Assembly (NCBI GenBank): GCA_034620365.1
Contig: JAQGEQ010000369.1
Span: 1-64,000, forward strand
DNA from: Pegea sp. RAD2-039
Taxonomy: Eukaryota; Chordata; Thaliacea; Salpida; Salpidae
Reading direction: 5' to 3'
DNA length: 64,000 nucleotides
The notes under the pieces are model-generated. The model was not told the DNA's origin and did not search any database. It saw nothing but the letters and a program-made list of their open reading frames with translations. Position 1 is the stretch's first letter; each line of letters opens with the position of its first letter. Made by a program: the position numbers and the translations under genes. Positions 24,530 through 38,289 of the stretch are shown piece by piece.

Positions 24530-25336
24530 CTAGAAAATATACTTAAATATCTTTAAAAGAAATTAAAATTAAATTTAGTTTAATCTCATCATCAAATAAT
24601 TTACATTTAATTTCACCATTAAATTTCATGAAGTTTGTTAAAGTTGTAAATTAACTCTGAGGAATACAAAAGTTCCTAGTTCAGTGTAAACGATTAATCG
24701 TAATTAAATAAATCGTTATATGGCAAATATAAACACAAATTTAACGAATATAAATCTTATATATAACATTCGAGCTAATTTTTACTAATATTAATTTTAA
24801 CTATTGCAGAATATATTTTTCTATAGTTATAAGCAAATGTAATTTTGATAATATGAATATTGTGCTCAGGTTAAATTAAATCTTTTAAATTAATTAAAAA
24901 CCCATTTATTATGACTTTTTGCTTTTATCGTTTACGTTCTCTAGCAAATAGAATATCTTGCCTAATAACAAATATCTTCTACATTAGTAGCCGCTGATTA
25001 AATTGCTTTAATGGTTTGTATGATTTTTAAATTATTTTGAAGATCAACCGAAAATAATCCGTGAGTCTTATAAAAGTCACATGGTTTTGATTTAATTTTT
25101 GATCGTCAGTACGATTGATCATTTTTAATTTTAATCATCGAAGTAGAATAAATTTTAATCTGAATTAAATAAAACTTGATCAAAAAAATTAAACTAATTT
25201 TATTCGTATAATAGTAAACTTATAAAAAATTTCTTATCAACTTTAAAATCAAATTTTCAATTTGAACAAAATTTGTCAACCAATTGCTTATCAAAAAATT
25301 ATAAAATTAATTTCATTTGAGTTTGATCCCATACAC
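24530..25336 (+). repeat. Fragment of module T
   Basis: Matches 45290-46080 and 61360-62130 directly, and 9890-10640 inverted. It ends in a broken core at the half CTCF-like site. Confidence 0.65.
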
Positions 25337-25350
25337 AATTTGGTGGCGCT
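25337..25350 (+). promoter_or_regulatory. Half CTCF-like site
   Basis: Reads AATTTGGTGGCGCT. Only the right half (GGTGGCGCT) fits. It lies directly inside a CCACAAAC-type core module, which it interrupts. Confidence 0.3.
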
Positions 25351-26112
25351 GATAAATGAAGACTTTTAGAAATTAAGTCAAAAGCCATTTGAATATTTTG
25401 TTTTTAAATTCTGAGTACTAACAGACTAGAAAGCTTATTTATATTTATAAATAAAAGTTTCTTGTTTTTTCAAAATTTAAACAATATTGTTTAATATTTA
25501 CATAATTAATAAATAAACACACTGTGTACAATATATTTTTCTTTATGATTTCAACACAGATGTTTCACCTCACCAAATACATAAGTTAATCAATTATGGT
25601 AAAAAATTAATTCAAGAAAATTAACGTTAAAAAAAATTAAATATTATTCTACAAATATACAAATTATTAAACTAATCTATCCCATGAATGTTGAAAGTTT
25701 ATTTATTTGTTTTTGTAGCCGAATTATTTTATCCGTTTAGTGACGAAAACAGTAAGAAAGGTCATAAATTTGAACTTTTTAAACAATTTATTCAAATTTA
25801 ATTTCCTGTAAGCCTTATACACTATTTAAATTCTAAAATAACTTTTACTTTTGAATATCACAAAATAAATGCGGTAATAGTTAACCTTTATATGAGTAAA
25901 TATCATCTCGAGTATCATTTATACAGTTAAATGTAAAAGTTTAAAAATTTTATATTTTTCTTTAGGAATGAAACACTTTCTTATAATTCAAATAAAATAA
26001 TTCAATGTCTGTTTTTTAAATCCAATTAAAAGGTTAAGTTTCTTTTTAAAACAAAAATTGAAAATAATTATAATACTAATAATCCAAATTAAAATCACAC
26101 CAAGTAAAGCAT
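25351..26112. other. Gene-free A+T-rich stretch
   Basis: No gene and no clear repeat copy in the window. Part of it may belong to the long repeat, whose true left end is not visible. Confidence 0.4.
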
Positions 26113-26717
26113 TTTATAATAATAATTCCAGTAACAATATCAATTGATTGAAGCACGCATGATAATTTGATCAAATCGCAATATACAATTTCTTACAGCT
26201 TTTGTATATCCGCAGATATTTATAACTTTGGAAACATTTCTTCAAGTTATAATCAATAATTTGAAAGATGCTTTTTTATATTCACGTATTCAAATAAGTT
26301 TTGTTATATATAGAAAACAGACAAAATGAATAATTTTCAAAAATTTTGTATCCTTTGTTTTGTAATTCTTTAATTTCGGAAATACACTTTAAAAATAATC
26401 AATTTTTTTATTTTGGTTTTGAAAAATTCTTCTATTTTATTAGTAATACAAATTTAATTGTATATATAACCTTGTAAATATGAAAATTATTAAATTTTTT
26501 TTTTTTTGAAAATAACGAAAATAATTAGTTTGAGGTTTTTGCTAATAATAATTATAATAATTATATTTTAAATTAATTAATCTGAAACACACAGCTTGTA
26601 ATAGAATGCTCGTAAGAAATAAAAATTTAAATATTTACCAACTTACTTGAAAAATTAATTCATTAATACATTTAAAAATTTAATACCTTCAATTTGGAAG
26701 TTATTATTTGTAAATTA

Positions 26718-26817
26718 TGAAAGGCGTTTCGCCCTGTACATGTGGACTTCAAGCACTTTCACTGACCATAAGCATTTTGAAAATTGCTTGTCATAGCATT
26801 CTACGTATCTTAATTAT
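26718..26817. other. G+C-richer block of unknown role, copy 2
   Basis: Second copy of the block at 606-705, with almost no changes by eye, including the GGCG/CGCC hairpin at its start. It has no recognised function. Confidence 0.4.
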
Positions 26818-28252
26818 AAATATTTTGTTCCTTTACGAAATCTAAAGGTCAACTTTGATTCAATTATTAAATATATACTATTATACTTATTATAATATTA
26901 GTTATTAATATAACATTTTTATTTTATAATTCGTCGTGATTATGCAAGACAAAAATTGTAAAATTCATTTTAATTTCCTTATATTAAATAAACGCTTAAT
27001 ACTAATAAAATATTCAAATTAAATTTTGGATTAAATTTTGTTTTGTATATCTTTTATTTTGATTAGTTTTGTTTATTCAATTTGTTTTGTTAGAGAAATG
27101 AAAATCAAGAAAGCAGTTCATTTTTGTTTATTAAAGACCACAATGTTTTTTATTGCAAACTGTATAAACGTTTCTACAAATCCATAAATAAATTTATCAA
27201 ATGATTATAATTAATAATGAAAAGATGTAAAATACATGACTTACTAATAAATTTTAACCAACATATAGCAGGAATTATTAATCTTAAAGTAACCTGGTTC
27301 ATAATGTTTTCTATTCTTTAATAAAAAAAGGATTTTCAAGAAATATTTATTTTGACAAAAAAATGAGGATTTAACTCATAGAATATAGATTAAATTGTTG
27401 TTAAACCTTTTTGAAAATTCTTTTAAAGATCAAACGAAAAAATTCTGAGTCTTATAGTACTCTCAATTTACTATTTTAAAAACAAAAAGTCACATGGCTT
27501 TTGACATAATTTAAATTTGTCAAAACGACGGATAATATTTAAAATTAATCATTGAAGTAGAAATAACTTTAAATCTAAATTAAATAAAACTTCATAAGAA
27601 AAATTAAACTAATTTGGTTTGTATAATATTAAACTTGTCAAAAATTTTCTTATCAACTTTAAAATCAAATTTTCTATTTGAAAAATATTTGTCAACAAAA
27701 TGCTTATCGATAAAATTATAAAATTATTTTCATTTAATTTTGATCCCATACTCTTCAGATTGCAACAACGTTTATAATAAATGAAAAGTTAAATAAAACT
27801 CAATCTTTCGTAAAGAATTTTTTTTCGTACTTTACAACGAAACTTTAAATAATAAATAATAGGTAATATGACAGATTTTTTACTAATTGAAAACTTTTCA
27901 TTCAACAAAACTATTATTTTTCTTTTTATTATCATCTATTCGAAATCATTAAATATCAGCTTGGCAATTCTGTTTTTATCTATCATGAGATAAAACATCA
28001 AATAGTATAAATCTGTTTCTAAAATTTTAAAAGTTGTAAATTGTTGCCTTCGATATATCAATTTACAAAAAGTAAAATTTACTTTTATGAATGGAAATTT
28101 TATCAATTACTAACCTTTTCTAGATTCTTAAAAAAAAACATATATATTTAAATGTATTATTTAAGATCTTCTGTAAACTGAAAGTAATACCATATTAAAA
28201 TTTTACAAAATAATGTATTTTTGTAAGTGTTTTTTTAATAACAAACCGTCTA

Positions 28253-28266
28253 GCGCCAAGTAGCGG
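28253..28266 (-). promoter_or_regulatory. CTCF-like palindromic site (CTACTT type)
   Basis: Copy-2 counterpart of the site at 2140. The 14 bases are unchanged. Confidence 0.45.
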
Positions 28267-28544
28267 AAAAGGAAACAGGCGACTTGTTTTTTGTAGATTT
28301 ATCTTTTAGTCCTCATTTGTTTATATTACTTAAAACAATAAAGATTTTAAATAGTCACAGTAACCAACGTACTATTAATTTTTAATTTATAAAATACTTA
28401 ATATTTGAGTTAAACCAAGAAATAAAATAAGAGTTTTTGATAGAAGCTCAGTTTAATGATACTTAAATTTAATTTGAACTAATGTAGCATTATAAAAATA
28501 TTATCAACAATAACTTTATCGATTAATTAAAGCCATCGAAAGAT

Positions 28545-28682
28545 TTACCGATACCACAAACCTAAGATTGAATGAAAATTATATATAACCGTAAAGCTTA
28601 CGGAGAAATGAAATCGTTTTATCTCGTAATTTGAAGTTAAGATACTAATTTGGAAAATGCACTTTTGCATCTGGTTGTCAAG
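28545..28682 (+). repeat. Core-plus-hairpin module, type 1 (copy 2)
   Basis: Counterpart of 2435-2570, with ACCACAAACCTAAGATTG, CGTAAAGCTTACG and an ATGCA-CTTT-TGCAT hairpin at 28657-28670. Confidence 0.7.
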
Positions 28683-30275
28683 TATGTTTTTTCCAAGGTA
28701 AAAATAAGATTTTGCGTTTATTTGAGATTGTTTGATGTTTACAAATTCCTTGTTAAAAAGTATAACTTAAATTTTCTTTTAATCTTTTGTTATGCATTTA
28801 AGTCAATATTTTTAACAAACAACCGTTTTTTTGCCCAATATCTATCGAACAAACTAATATTGTTATTTGTAAGAACGTCAGGATTGAGCGTTTTCTCTAA
28901 ATTGCTCGATGGTTTTTAAATTCTGTTTGCTGTTAGTAATTTTCTTTTAAATTTCTTTTAAATCTTTTAGGATTCATCATATATTAAATTTCTTACTTTC
29001 TTCATTGAGTATTTTATGCTATCTAAACAATTTTTATATAAACAATAAGTTTTAAATTCTTCATGATCAGTAAGAAACAACTAAAATCTTAATTTGACGT
29101 TTTTAAAGACTGTTTCATCATAAATCTTTTCTTTGAATCAAAAATGAAAAATTGAAAATGCGAGTTATAATTTCAACAATTCTTAAATCTCTCTATAAAA
29201 ATAAATAGATCTAAAATCTGTGAACTACTTCAAAACTACTACGTGTCGGTCAAAAATAATCAAAATATTCTTCCAATTAATTCAAAAATATAAAATTAGT
29301 TCCCTAATGACTTGTAAGTTACTTAATCTTTTGAACGGAAGATGTTTTTAAATCAATATAAGTGTTATCTCACCATACCATCTTATAAGTCAAATCTTAT
29401 TGTAAAGAATGAATACTGAAGATATTAAACTTTTTGATAAATGGAGCTTGACGAAGAAATATAATGATTTTGATTAAACGATATAAAAAGGAAATAACTT
29501 TAAACTAATCAAGTGTTTTGTCATTTTTTTAGAAAGTACTAACTTATAATTTTCCACCGATTCACTTAAATGAAGTTTCGTTGAAAAGTATTTCAACTCA
29601 AAATTATGTAAACGATTTGTTATCAGGAAAAAATGCTTGAAAGATATACTTTTCATTACTTATAAACGTTGTTGCAATCTAGAGTTTGTGGCATCAAGCT
29701 AGAGTACGATATTTTTATAATTTTAATAATAAACTATTTGTTGACATATACTGCTTACACAGAAAATTTGACTTAAAGGTGAAAAGCAATTTTTATTGTA
29801 ACTTAATTATTGGTAAAACCAAAATTAGTATAAAATTGTAACAATATAAAATTTACCAAAATTTATTAGTTTAAAATTGATCCCAAAAACTCTAAACTGT
29901 AATCAATTAATAATAAATAAAAAGGTTGTAAAATCCATTGTAGTGTAAGAAACCTGTTATTATTTGTTTGAATTTGAATGACTTTTAACGAAAATTGATT
30001 AATATATACTAAGACTACTTTGAGTTTTAATTTGCTACAATTAGCAACATAAAAGTAATTTATGTTGAAAATTTACTTTTTGACATAAAAACATGTAACT
30101 GATAAAATGAACGAATGTTTACAAATTTTTATGAAACAAAATGTTTTAGCAAAATTAGTAATTTTAAAACAGACATTTTAAACACATTTTTCAGTCTGGA
30201 TAATTATAAAACTTTCTATTCTTAATATTTTAGCAGAAATGAATTAAAAAAATAGTTATTCAAAATTGTTATTTT

Positions 30276-30289
30276 ACGCTACTTAGCGC
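30276..30289 (+). promoter_or_regulatory. CTCF-like palindromic site (CTACTT type)
   Basis: Copy-2 counterpart of the site at 4163, reading ACGCTACTTAGCGC, unchanged. Confidence 0.35.
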
Positions 30290-31143
30290 AAAAGAGGTTT
30301 ATTTAAAAAAATACTAAAATTAGCAATAAAAACTTTTTTAAAATTTTTAATGGTATTTAGCAACTTTTTTAAATTTTTATTCGAGAGTTTTGTTGAGGTT
30401 ACCATTTGTAGACTGCTAATAATTGCTGATGTCAATAAGCAGTTGATTACCAAATTGATGGTTAGACTCAACAATTAGGCGCAATTAGTTTTGTTAGACT
30501 CTCTTTGAGTTTAAATTCTAACTAATTTCAGTTCTTTAATTTCATTTTAGGATTAGTTCAAACAGTTTGACGCTATTAAAACTTTTCTCTAGTTATTAGT
30601 AAACTGTTTGTATATTATTTTTAAATAGGATTTTACAAATGAAAATTTTGATTCGATTAGCGACAATTGTTCAACAAATCATTTATATATTTTAATAATT
30701 TATAATAGTAATTTATCATAATAATTTATAATAGTATAATAATAATAATTAATTTGTTTTTAAAACATTCAACTGCTACTTGGCAGCTAAAAAGTTAAAA
30801 GAATAAAGTTTTTTAAAGAATCACACTGACCAATGTACCATTAATTTCTATTTTATGAAATACTATTTACACTATAAAGTTGTTTAACTTTCAGATTTAA
30901 TTACATATATTTAATATTTAATATTATATAACAATAAAGAAAAACAAAAAAATAATTTATTGAGAAGATTAAAGAAATAAAATAATCGTTAAGATAGAAG
31001 TTCAGTTAAAAATGAAATTTTCTATAACATTATTGATTGATTAAAGCAATCGAAAAATTTACCGACACCACAAACGTAAGATTGAATGAAGATAATATAT
31101 AACCGTAAAGCTTACGTAGAAGTGAAATCATTTTATTACTCAT

Positions 31144-31267
31144 CTAGATTAAAGATACTAATTTGGAAGATGCACTCTTGCATCTGATTATCAAAATTTT
31201 TTGTTCTAAATTAAAGATACTAATTTGGAAGATGCACTCTTGCATCTGATTATCAAAATTTTTTGTG
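31144..31267 (+). repeat. Tandem duplication, 2 x 62 bp (copy 2)
   Basis: This is the counterpart of the doublet at 5023-5146. The second unit starts CTAAATTAAAG instead of CTAGATTAAAG. The hairpins at 31168-31185 and 31230-31247 are unchanged. Confidence 0.88.
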
Positions 31268-32768
31268 TTACATTTTTCTTTTACTTTTTATTCATTGATT
31301 TATTCATTTAAATCAACATTTTTTAAGAGCAACAGTTTTTCTGCATAAAATCAATCGTTACCACAAACGAAGATTATTTTTCATAAGAATATCAAGATTG
31401 AACGTTTTCTATAAATTGCTTAAAATCGTTAAAATCTGTTTTCTATTAGTAGTTTTCTTTCTAATTTCCTTTAAATATTTTTGGGTTCATTATTCCTTAT
31501 TTTCTTAATTGAGTATTTTTGGCTGTTTAAAAACTAAAAATACGTTTTCGCATTTATAATGAGTATTTTTTTACAAAAAATATAATTGTTTTGAAATTGG
31601 TCAATCGTTTCTAAATTATTTAAATTGTGAAGGTACTTGTTAACAGGATATTACTAAAAGATTAAAATCGGAATTTTTAAAAATGTTTAAAGTCTGTTGT
31701 TTATGGTGCTAGAAATCTAAACAAGTTTAACATTTTTTAAGAAAGTACAATGTAATCGGTGTCCAAAATTACTGCATGAAATATCAAAACATGTTAACTT
31801 CTTTTACTTTTATTAAAGCAAATTGTTTAAGTTCATTTGAAATCTCAGACAATGCCATTTGAAAAATTGTTACAATGTTATACATGTTACTTAAATACAT
31901 CAATTTGCAGATAACATTAAAAATTCAGTTCATTATAAAAACTATACTTTATTTAAACTTCAATGTTAATTGAAATAATTGGTTAATTTTAAATTTTATT
32001 TTTAACGATTTAACTATCTGTGCTTTAATGTACTTATTAATTTTATTTCTGAATTATTTAAAATTCAGTTTTTAATAGCTGAATTATTTTTCAACTATAA
32101 TAAATTCTTTTCGTATTCTTTTAAAAAATTAAATATGGTGTCAAGTAAATTAGTAAAATTTAGTAAAATCTAACAATTTTTAAAGATTTTTTTCTAAATA
32201 TTAGATAATAAAAAAATAGGAAAACGTATTAACACATCTATTAATATAGAGATAGATTTTGATAAATTAAGTAAAATCTTTACCACGCAATAATTAACTT
32301 TTATTATGAATAAAGTATACAATCACGTACGTCTGTAGTCTAACAACATCATCAATTGATTGATATAATTATTAAAAATATTGCTGTTTTTAATGTTATT
32401 CTTAGTCCAGTTCTAAATCTGTTTATCAGTAAAATAACTATTTTCATTTTTTCACTTCAAAACCAAAATTGAACTTTTTACTGAAATTTATAAAACAAAC
32501 AATCCTTAGATTTTAAGTTGTAAATATAAAAAGCGATTTGTTAATCTACAAAAATATAAAACTTTCAAACATTTAAGTTTAACTGTATCTATAACATACG
32601 AACTGATATTTATATGGTGTAATATAAACTTTAAATAATACAGCAAGTATTTTTTGATACTTAAACACAAATTGATTTTGAGAATTTGAATACTTTATAC
32701 AGTTTACAATAAATTAGCTTTTTATTACTAGTCCAAATTCCAATGAAATATATTTGTATGTTTTTTAT

Positions 32769-32782
32769 ACGCCACCTAGCGG
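32769..32782 (-). promoter_or_regulatory. CTCF-like site
   Basis: The minus strand reads CCGCTAGGTGGCGT, two positions off the remembered vertebrate CTCF consensus. Its copy-1 counterpart at 6661 is further decayed. Confidence 0.5.
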
Positions 32783-34253
32783 ATATAATATTTTACTTAC
32801 AATAAAAAAAATCTAAAACTTTAAAAGTCTTCTAATAATTTACTTCAAAGATTTTTATCTTTGTGTAATGGTTTGTGCTATTGTTTATTGTTTTAATATA
32901 AGATTCCACCGATTTATCAAAACTTTTCTGTAATTTAAAATCCCAAAATCTTTTAGAATATAAATCATTTCAACTTGTTATTCAATTTATTAGTTATCAA
33001 CAACTGACTAATTTTACTGAAATAAAAATGTTATTTGTAAACATTTTGGCATTTTATCGGTAGCATGATTACAACAATGTAATGAACTTCTAATGTAAAT
33101 AATCTTTATTTCTTTATTTCTACAAAATAAAAACTAAATTCACTCAATTTATTTACTAATTAAACTTCTGTAGAAAAGTGTTTCAACTAAAAATTAAAAT
33201 AATCTTTTTTTAATTACGCTATCAAGAAAATTAGATAATTGTACTTTTCCTTTAATATATCAAATGTAGAGTTTGTGGGATCAAGTTCAAGATAAATATA
33301 TTTTTTAAATTTTAATAGAAAATAACTTGTTGACAAATAATACTTAAATCAAATTTGACTTTACAGTTAATACATATATATTATCAATCTTTTTTCTAAT
33401 TTATTTAAGCTTAAGTGGTATCATCAAATCTTGTATCTATGCTATTGTATGTATGCTTTAATAAAAAAAATTAATTTAATTTAATTTTAATTTCTATCAT
33501 TTTCTCTGTTTACCAGTATTGCAAACTGTATGATACTTTGAAATCATTTTAAAAGTTTCACATGCTTTTTATTATTATGCTCGACAATAAATTCAAATGA
33601 GATCAAATCTTTACAGAGAACAAGAACTTTTAAAAAAAGTTATTTAGTATTTTCTTAGATTGATCGTTATCAAAAGTTTTTATATTATCTCGAAAACATT
33701 GAAGTCAAAAAATGTATCTTCCATTAAAAGTAATTTAGGAAATTTAATTATTTATTGTAACCTTTTTTAACTGTTTATTTTATATTTGATTTTAAAAACA
33801 AAAGAGAAACTAACGGTCTTTTTATTTTATAGATTTTAAAAGTTGTAAGCGTTTACTTCAATCTTGGGAAAATAAATAAAAATTAAAAACTTATTTTAGC
33901 GTAATCATTTAGCAAGAAAAGAACTTATTTAATATTTGCAAATTATTTCATAACATTGAAATTGTAAAAATATTATCAAACAAGAGAAAAATGTTGTTTT
34001 AAAAAATTAAATAACTTTTTAAAAATTGAAAACATTTTAAAGAGTGCTTAAAAAGATTTCAAAAATATTCTAAATGTTTTTTGAAAATCTCAAGTTTTTT
34101 ATTTTTTTGTAAAAAGAAAACAATTTGGTTTAATAGTTGTATAAACACATCTTTAGAATTGTGAATCTGTAATTGGTGAAATATGTACTAGATCATGTCT
34201 ATATATGTCTTGTATATATTAATTTACAAACAATTAATTTAAATACTTTGTGG

Positions 34254-34370
34254 CAAAATCTTTTTCTGCTCTGTTATATAAACAAGTTTCTTCAAAATAT
34301 TTGTGCTTTACTACAAGATTCAATATTTTAGAAGTTGTATCAAACAAGTCGTTTATTGAAGATTTTAAAA
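34254..34370 (+). repeat. Conserved 116-bp block, copy 3
   Basis: Counterpart of 8155 in long repeat 2. It is almost identical, as expected for a recent duplication. Confidence 0.72.
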
Positions 34371-35704
34371 CCATTTAAAAATTTTAATTATATGAAAACG
34401 TTATTACAAAAAAGTTACTTTATTAGATTAATGTAAATAAACTGTTTATAAATGTTTACAAATATTTTGACTTTTCTTATATTATTTGTAAAAAGTAAAC
34501 AAAATAAAATGAACTGAAAAAATTGTTTGAAAAAACAGAAGTTTAAAATTCGTGCTAATATTTAAAATAACTGTAAAAATTTTATATTTCTTAGTTTTAT
34601 AAGTAATTGTTTAATACATAGATGTAAGTGTGCATCTTGCAAAAAACGTAGTGGTAATAGTTTTTTCAACAATTCAATTAATAGAAGAAATATATTGATT
34701 TATTTATGCTTATATATATGTAATTTCTAGATATATATAGATAATTTTTGTAAAATATGGAAATTCAAGTTATTCAACTTATTTATTAATTGAATTTTCG
34801 TTTAAAAGTATTTGGACTCCAAGTTAAATTTTAAGTAGCCACTGATTATTGTTAAATAAGGCATTTTTGAGTTTTTCAATATTAACACTTTGTTGCAATC
34901 TAGAGTTCAGTTGGTATGATTTTCAGACGAATTCTTTCTAAAATTTGTTATAAGATTTTCAAAAACGTTTCACAATTATTTAATTTCTTTATTTTTTCAT
35001 AAAATTATGACATTAATACATAAAAACATTAATTTTAACTTTTGCTTTTATCGTTTGCGTTCTCTAGCAAATAAAATATCTTGAACATTAATAGTCTCTG
35101 GATAAATTACTTTAATGGTTTGTATGATTTGCAAATTATTTTGAAGATCAAACGAAAATGATATCTGAGTCCTATAGTACTCTCAGTTTTTAAAACAAAT
35201 AGTCACATGGCCTTTGGTATATTTTTCATTGTCAGTACGATTGATCATTTTTAATTTTAGTCTTCTAAGTAGAAGTAAATTTAAATCTGAAATAAATAAA
35301 ACTTCATAAGAAAAATTAAACTAATTTGGTTTGTATAATAGTAAACTTAAAATAAATTTTCTTATCAACTTTAAATCAAATTTTCTATTTGAAAAATATT
35401 TGTCAACAAAATGCTTATCAATAAAATTATAAAATTAATTTCATTTGAACTTGATCCCATACACTTCAGATGGCAACAACGTTTATAAGAAATGAAAAGT
35501 AAAATAAAACTCAATCTTTCGTAAAGGATTGCAAAGTTTTTTAATTTGGAGTTAAAGTACTTTACAACAAAACTTTAAATAATAAATAAGTTTAATAACT
35601 TGAGTCTTTATTTAATACAAAATAATTTTGTAAACATGTTGTTTATCTTGTTGTAAATATTTTCGATAAAATTAAAAACGTATTTATAAAACGAGCAACA
35701 TTTA

Positions 35705-35830
35705 ACGACGCCATAAACATCAGATTTTATGCCGATATTATATAAGTGTATAAATGAAGAGTGAAGCAACAAGCAAATAGGATTCTCATATTTTTTAAAG
35801 ATGCATATTTGCGTCTGTTTATCAAACAAG
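35705..35830 (+). repeat. Core-plus-hairpin module, type 2
   Basis: Counterpart of 9140-9275, with hairpin AGATGCA-TATT-TGCGTCT at 35799-35816. The core is changed to GCCATAAACATCAGATTT. Confidence 0.63.
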
Positions 35831-36929
35831 TTTTATTTATCGAAAGAATTGACACGATTTTCATCGTTCTTGAGATTACTCTATATTTTACAATTCCGTT
35901 TGCTAGGAGAAATTCTATTTTAAACTTTATTCATTTTTTATTTTCGGCAATTCAATACAATTTTTCATACAAATAAAAATTAAGTTAATTTATTTCTACA
36001 AATAGCAGAAGTTTGTATTTCAGTTACTCAATCAAATTAATGATGTAATTAGCTTTAGTTGTTGTTTCATTCATTCTTCAAAATTCTAACAATTCTATTG
36101 AAACTGAAAATTTTTTTGCGTAATTACAGATACAAAGTCAAGGGAAAATATTTAATAAAAAACTCAATAAAATCATCTTAATTATTTGTTGGCTTGCCAC
36201 ATAAGCAAAATGTAAAAAATATTTCAATCCGTATTTTGGGTTTTTAGCTGCTTAAAAATTTAGAGTTAAACTACTTTTCAACAAAACTTCATTTATTAAA
36301 TAAGTTGAATATCTTGAGTTTTTATTCTGTACAAAAGTTGACATACAACAAATTTATACTTAGAGGTTTATATCATTAATGTACAACTTTTAGTATAATT
36401 GTATTTAATAATTACGAATAAAAACTTTTTTTTAAGCAAACTAGGTATTTCTACTCAGAATTCAAGTTAAATTAGAAAACTAAGCAGCAAATTTATTATT
36501 TATAATTAATAAATTAATAATTACACGTTTAAAATGCCAGATAAATTGTTTCTGTGACTATTGATTAGAATAAATTTAAAGTAATCTTGTATTCTACAAC
36601 TAGAATTATGTTGTTTAACCAAACATTTTTTCCACTATAATTAGAAATTCTGTTCATTTTAGAAACTATTTTGTATATAAGGTTTTATTTGGCATTTGGA
36701 AAATTTAATTAATTTGAAATTTGATTTTTAACGATTTAATTCTGTATTAAAAATATTTACAAAAAAAGCCTAATAATTATTTTTTAATAATGAGAAAAAC
36801 AAAGAAATATTTATTTTGCTTTATTGTACAAAACATCCACCAATCTAGAAATTATACAATTCATTAAAGTGGTTCAATAAAATACTAATTATGTTTCTAA
36901 ATATTGCTGTTGTAACCTAAATACACTAA

Positions 36930-36943
36930 CCGCTAGGTGGCGC
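36930..36943 (+). promoter_or_regulatory. CTCF-like site, full match type
   Basis: CCGCTAGGTGGCGC, identical over 14 bases to 11061 although the surrounding repeats have diverged. The tandem-related copy at 42668 is altered. Confidence 0.55.
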
Positions 36944-38289
36944 ACAGAGTAAAAAGAAAATAATGTTATTTTTTTATTAAGATATTAATAATAAAGATTT
37001 TTTGTTGACTATATGAGTTATTCATAATAAAAAAGATATTTATTTAGAAGCAACTTTGATTTTGTGAATATGAATTCAAAAATGTCACTAAAATGAGAAA
37101 ACAGTTTTTGTACACACAATAATATAAATAAATAAACTTATAATTTTCAAAAACTGTAAATATACTTTACAGTATACATAAAATTATTGCTAGAGATCAG
37201 CTGTAAAAATTTTCAAAAAATTTTGATAAACTTTTGTTGAAAACTGTAATTCTATTTGAAGTTTTCATTTCCACTATAGTGCGCTATCAAACATAAAAAA
37301 TATTTCAATCTTTGTATGTCTTCGAAGCATTGTAATGTTTATCTTGAAAATAAATTAAACAACTGAAATTAGTTATTATTATAAAAAGTGATTTATTTTA
37401 TAGTATTTGATAATATAAAGGTAAATCTTTGATGAGTATATAAACAAAGATTATTTAGTCTATAATTGTTATAAGCAGTTTAAGAACTAAAAACTAACAT
37501 GGCTTCTGAATTGATTTTCTTTTAATGTTTACTTGTCAGCACGACTACTAAGTTTCTATTGAAGCATCAATGTAGAAATAGATTTATATTTGACTTAAAT
37601 AAAACTTCAGAAAGTTAAATTTCTTAACTAGTTACAATCTTAGACTAATTTCGTTCGTATAACAAATTGGTTACTTCTATATTTTTTAGTAAGTTAAGTT
37701 TCAGTTTTAATGTCAAAATTATTATTTGAACATTCCTTGTCAACAAAAAGATTATTCTTATACGAAGAAAAAAATATTTTCTCAAAGCTGGGTAGTTTGT
37801 TTAAACTTGATCCCACAAACTCTAGGTTGTAATGAAGTTATATGAAATGAAAATTACCTTTACATGACCAGACCTCATATAATTTCAATAATAGGAATTT
37901 GATACAATTTTGGAGTTGAAATACTTTTCAACAAAAATTCATTTAATAAATAATCTATCTGCAAAAAATTATAGAAAAAAAAATTTAGGTTAAAAGTTTA
38001 ATCCATTATTAGAAATATGATACTGAAAATGTGACAGAAAATTTTCTAATATAAAACTTTATTTTCAGTAAAATAAGTATTTCTACTATAAAACATCTTT
38101 ATAAACTTGTTTGATACAACTTCTTCCAAATTTTGAATCTAAGAAATTTGAAGCGCATTTTATAATTTTAAAAAATTTTATTATGAAAAATTAAATGTAT
38201 ATACAAATATAGTAATAGCTTATGCAAACGAGTATTTAATTTTATTGTTTGTAAATTAATTTGATGTTTAGTTTTTATAATTAAAAAAA

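Larger units (their letters stand above)
26113..35967 (+). repeat. Long direct repeat, copy 2
   Basis: This is the second copy of the segment at 1-9410, in the same orientation. It ends where the two sequences part, after a shared stretch at 9300-9410 and 35860-35967. The left boundary cannot be fixed because copy 1 is cut by the window start. It carries the same CTCF-like sites (28253, 30276, 32769), the same 62-bp doublet (31144) and the same hairpins as copy 1. No supportable coding region is seen. Confidence 0.9.

Noticed and set aside
35761-35976. Related open frames at 9204-9479, 35761-35976 and 41474-41716 (shared LRLFIKQVLFI... segment)
   Set aside because: They lie in copies of the same repeat. 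Comparing the last two by eye over the shared part, I count about 12 amino-acid changes and 3 silent ones, as expected without selection on protein. The opposite-strand frames there are shadows too.
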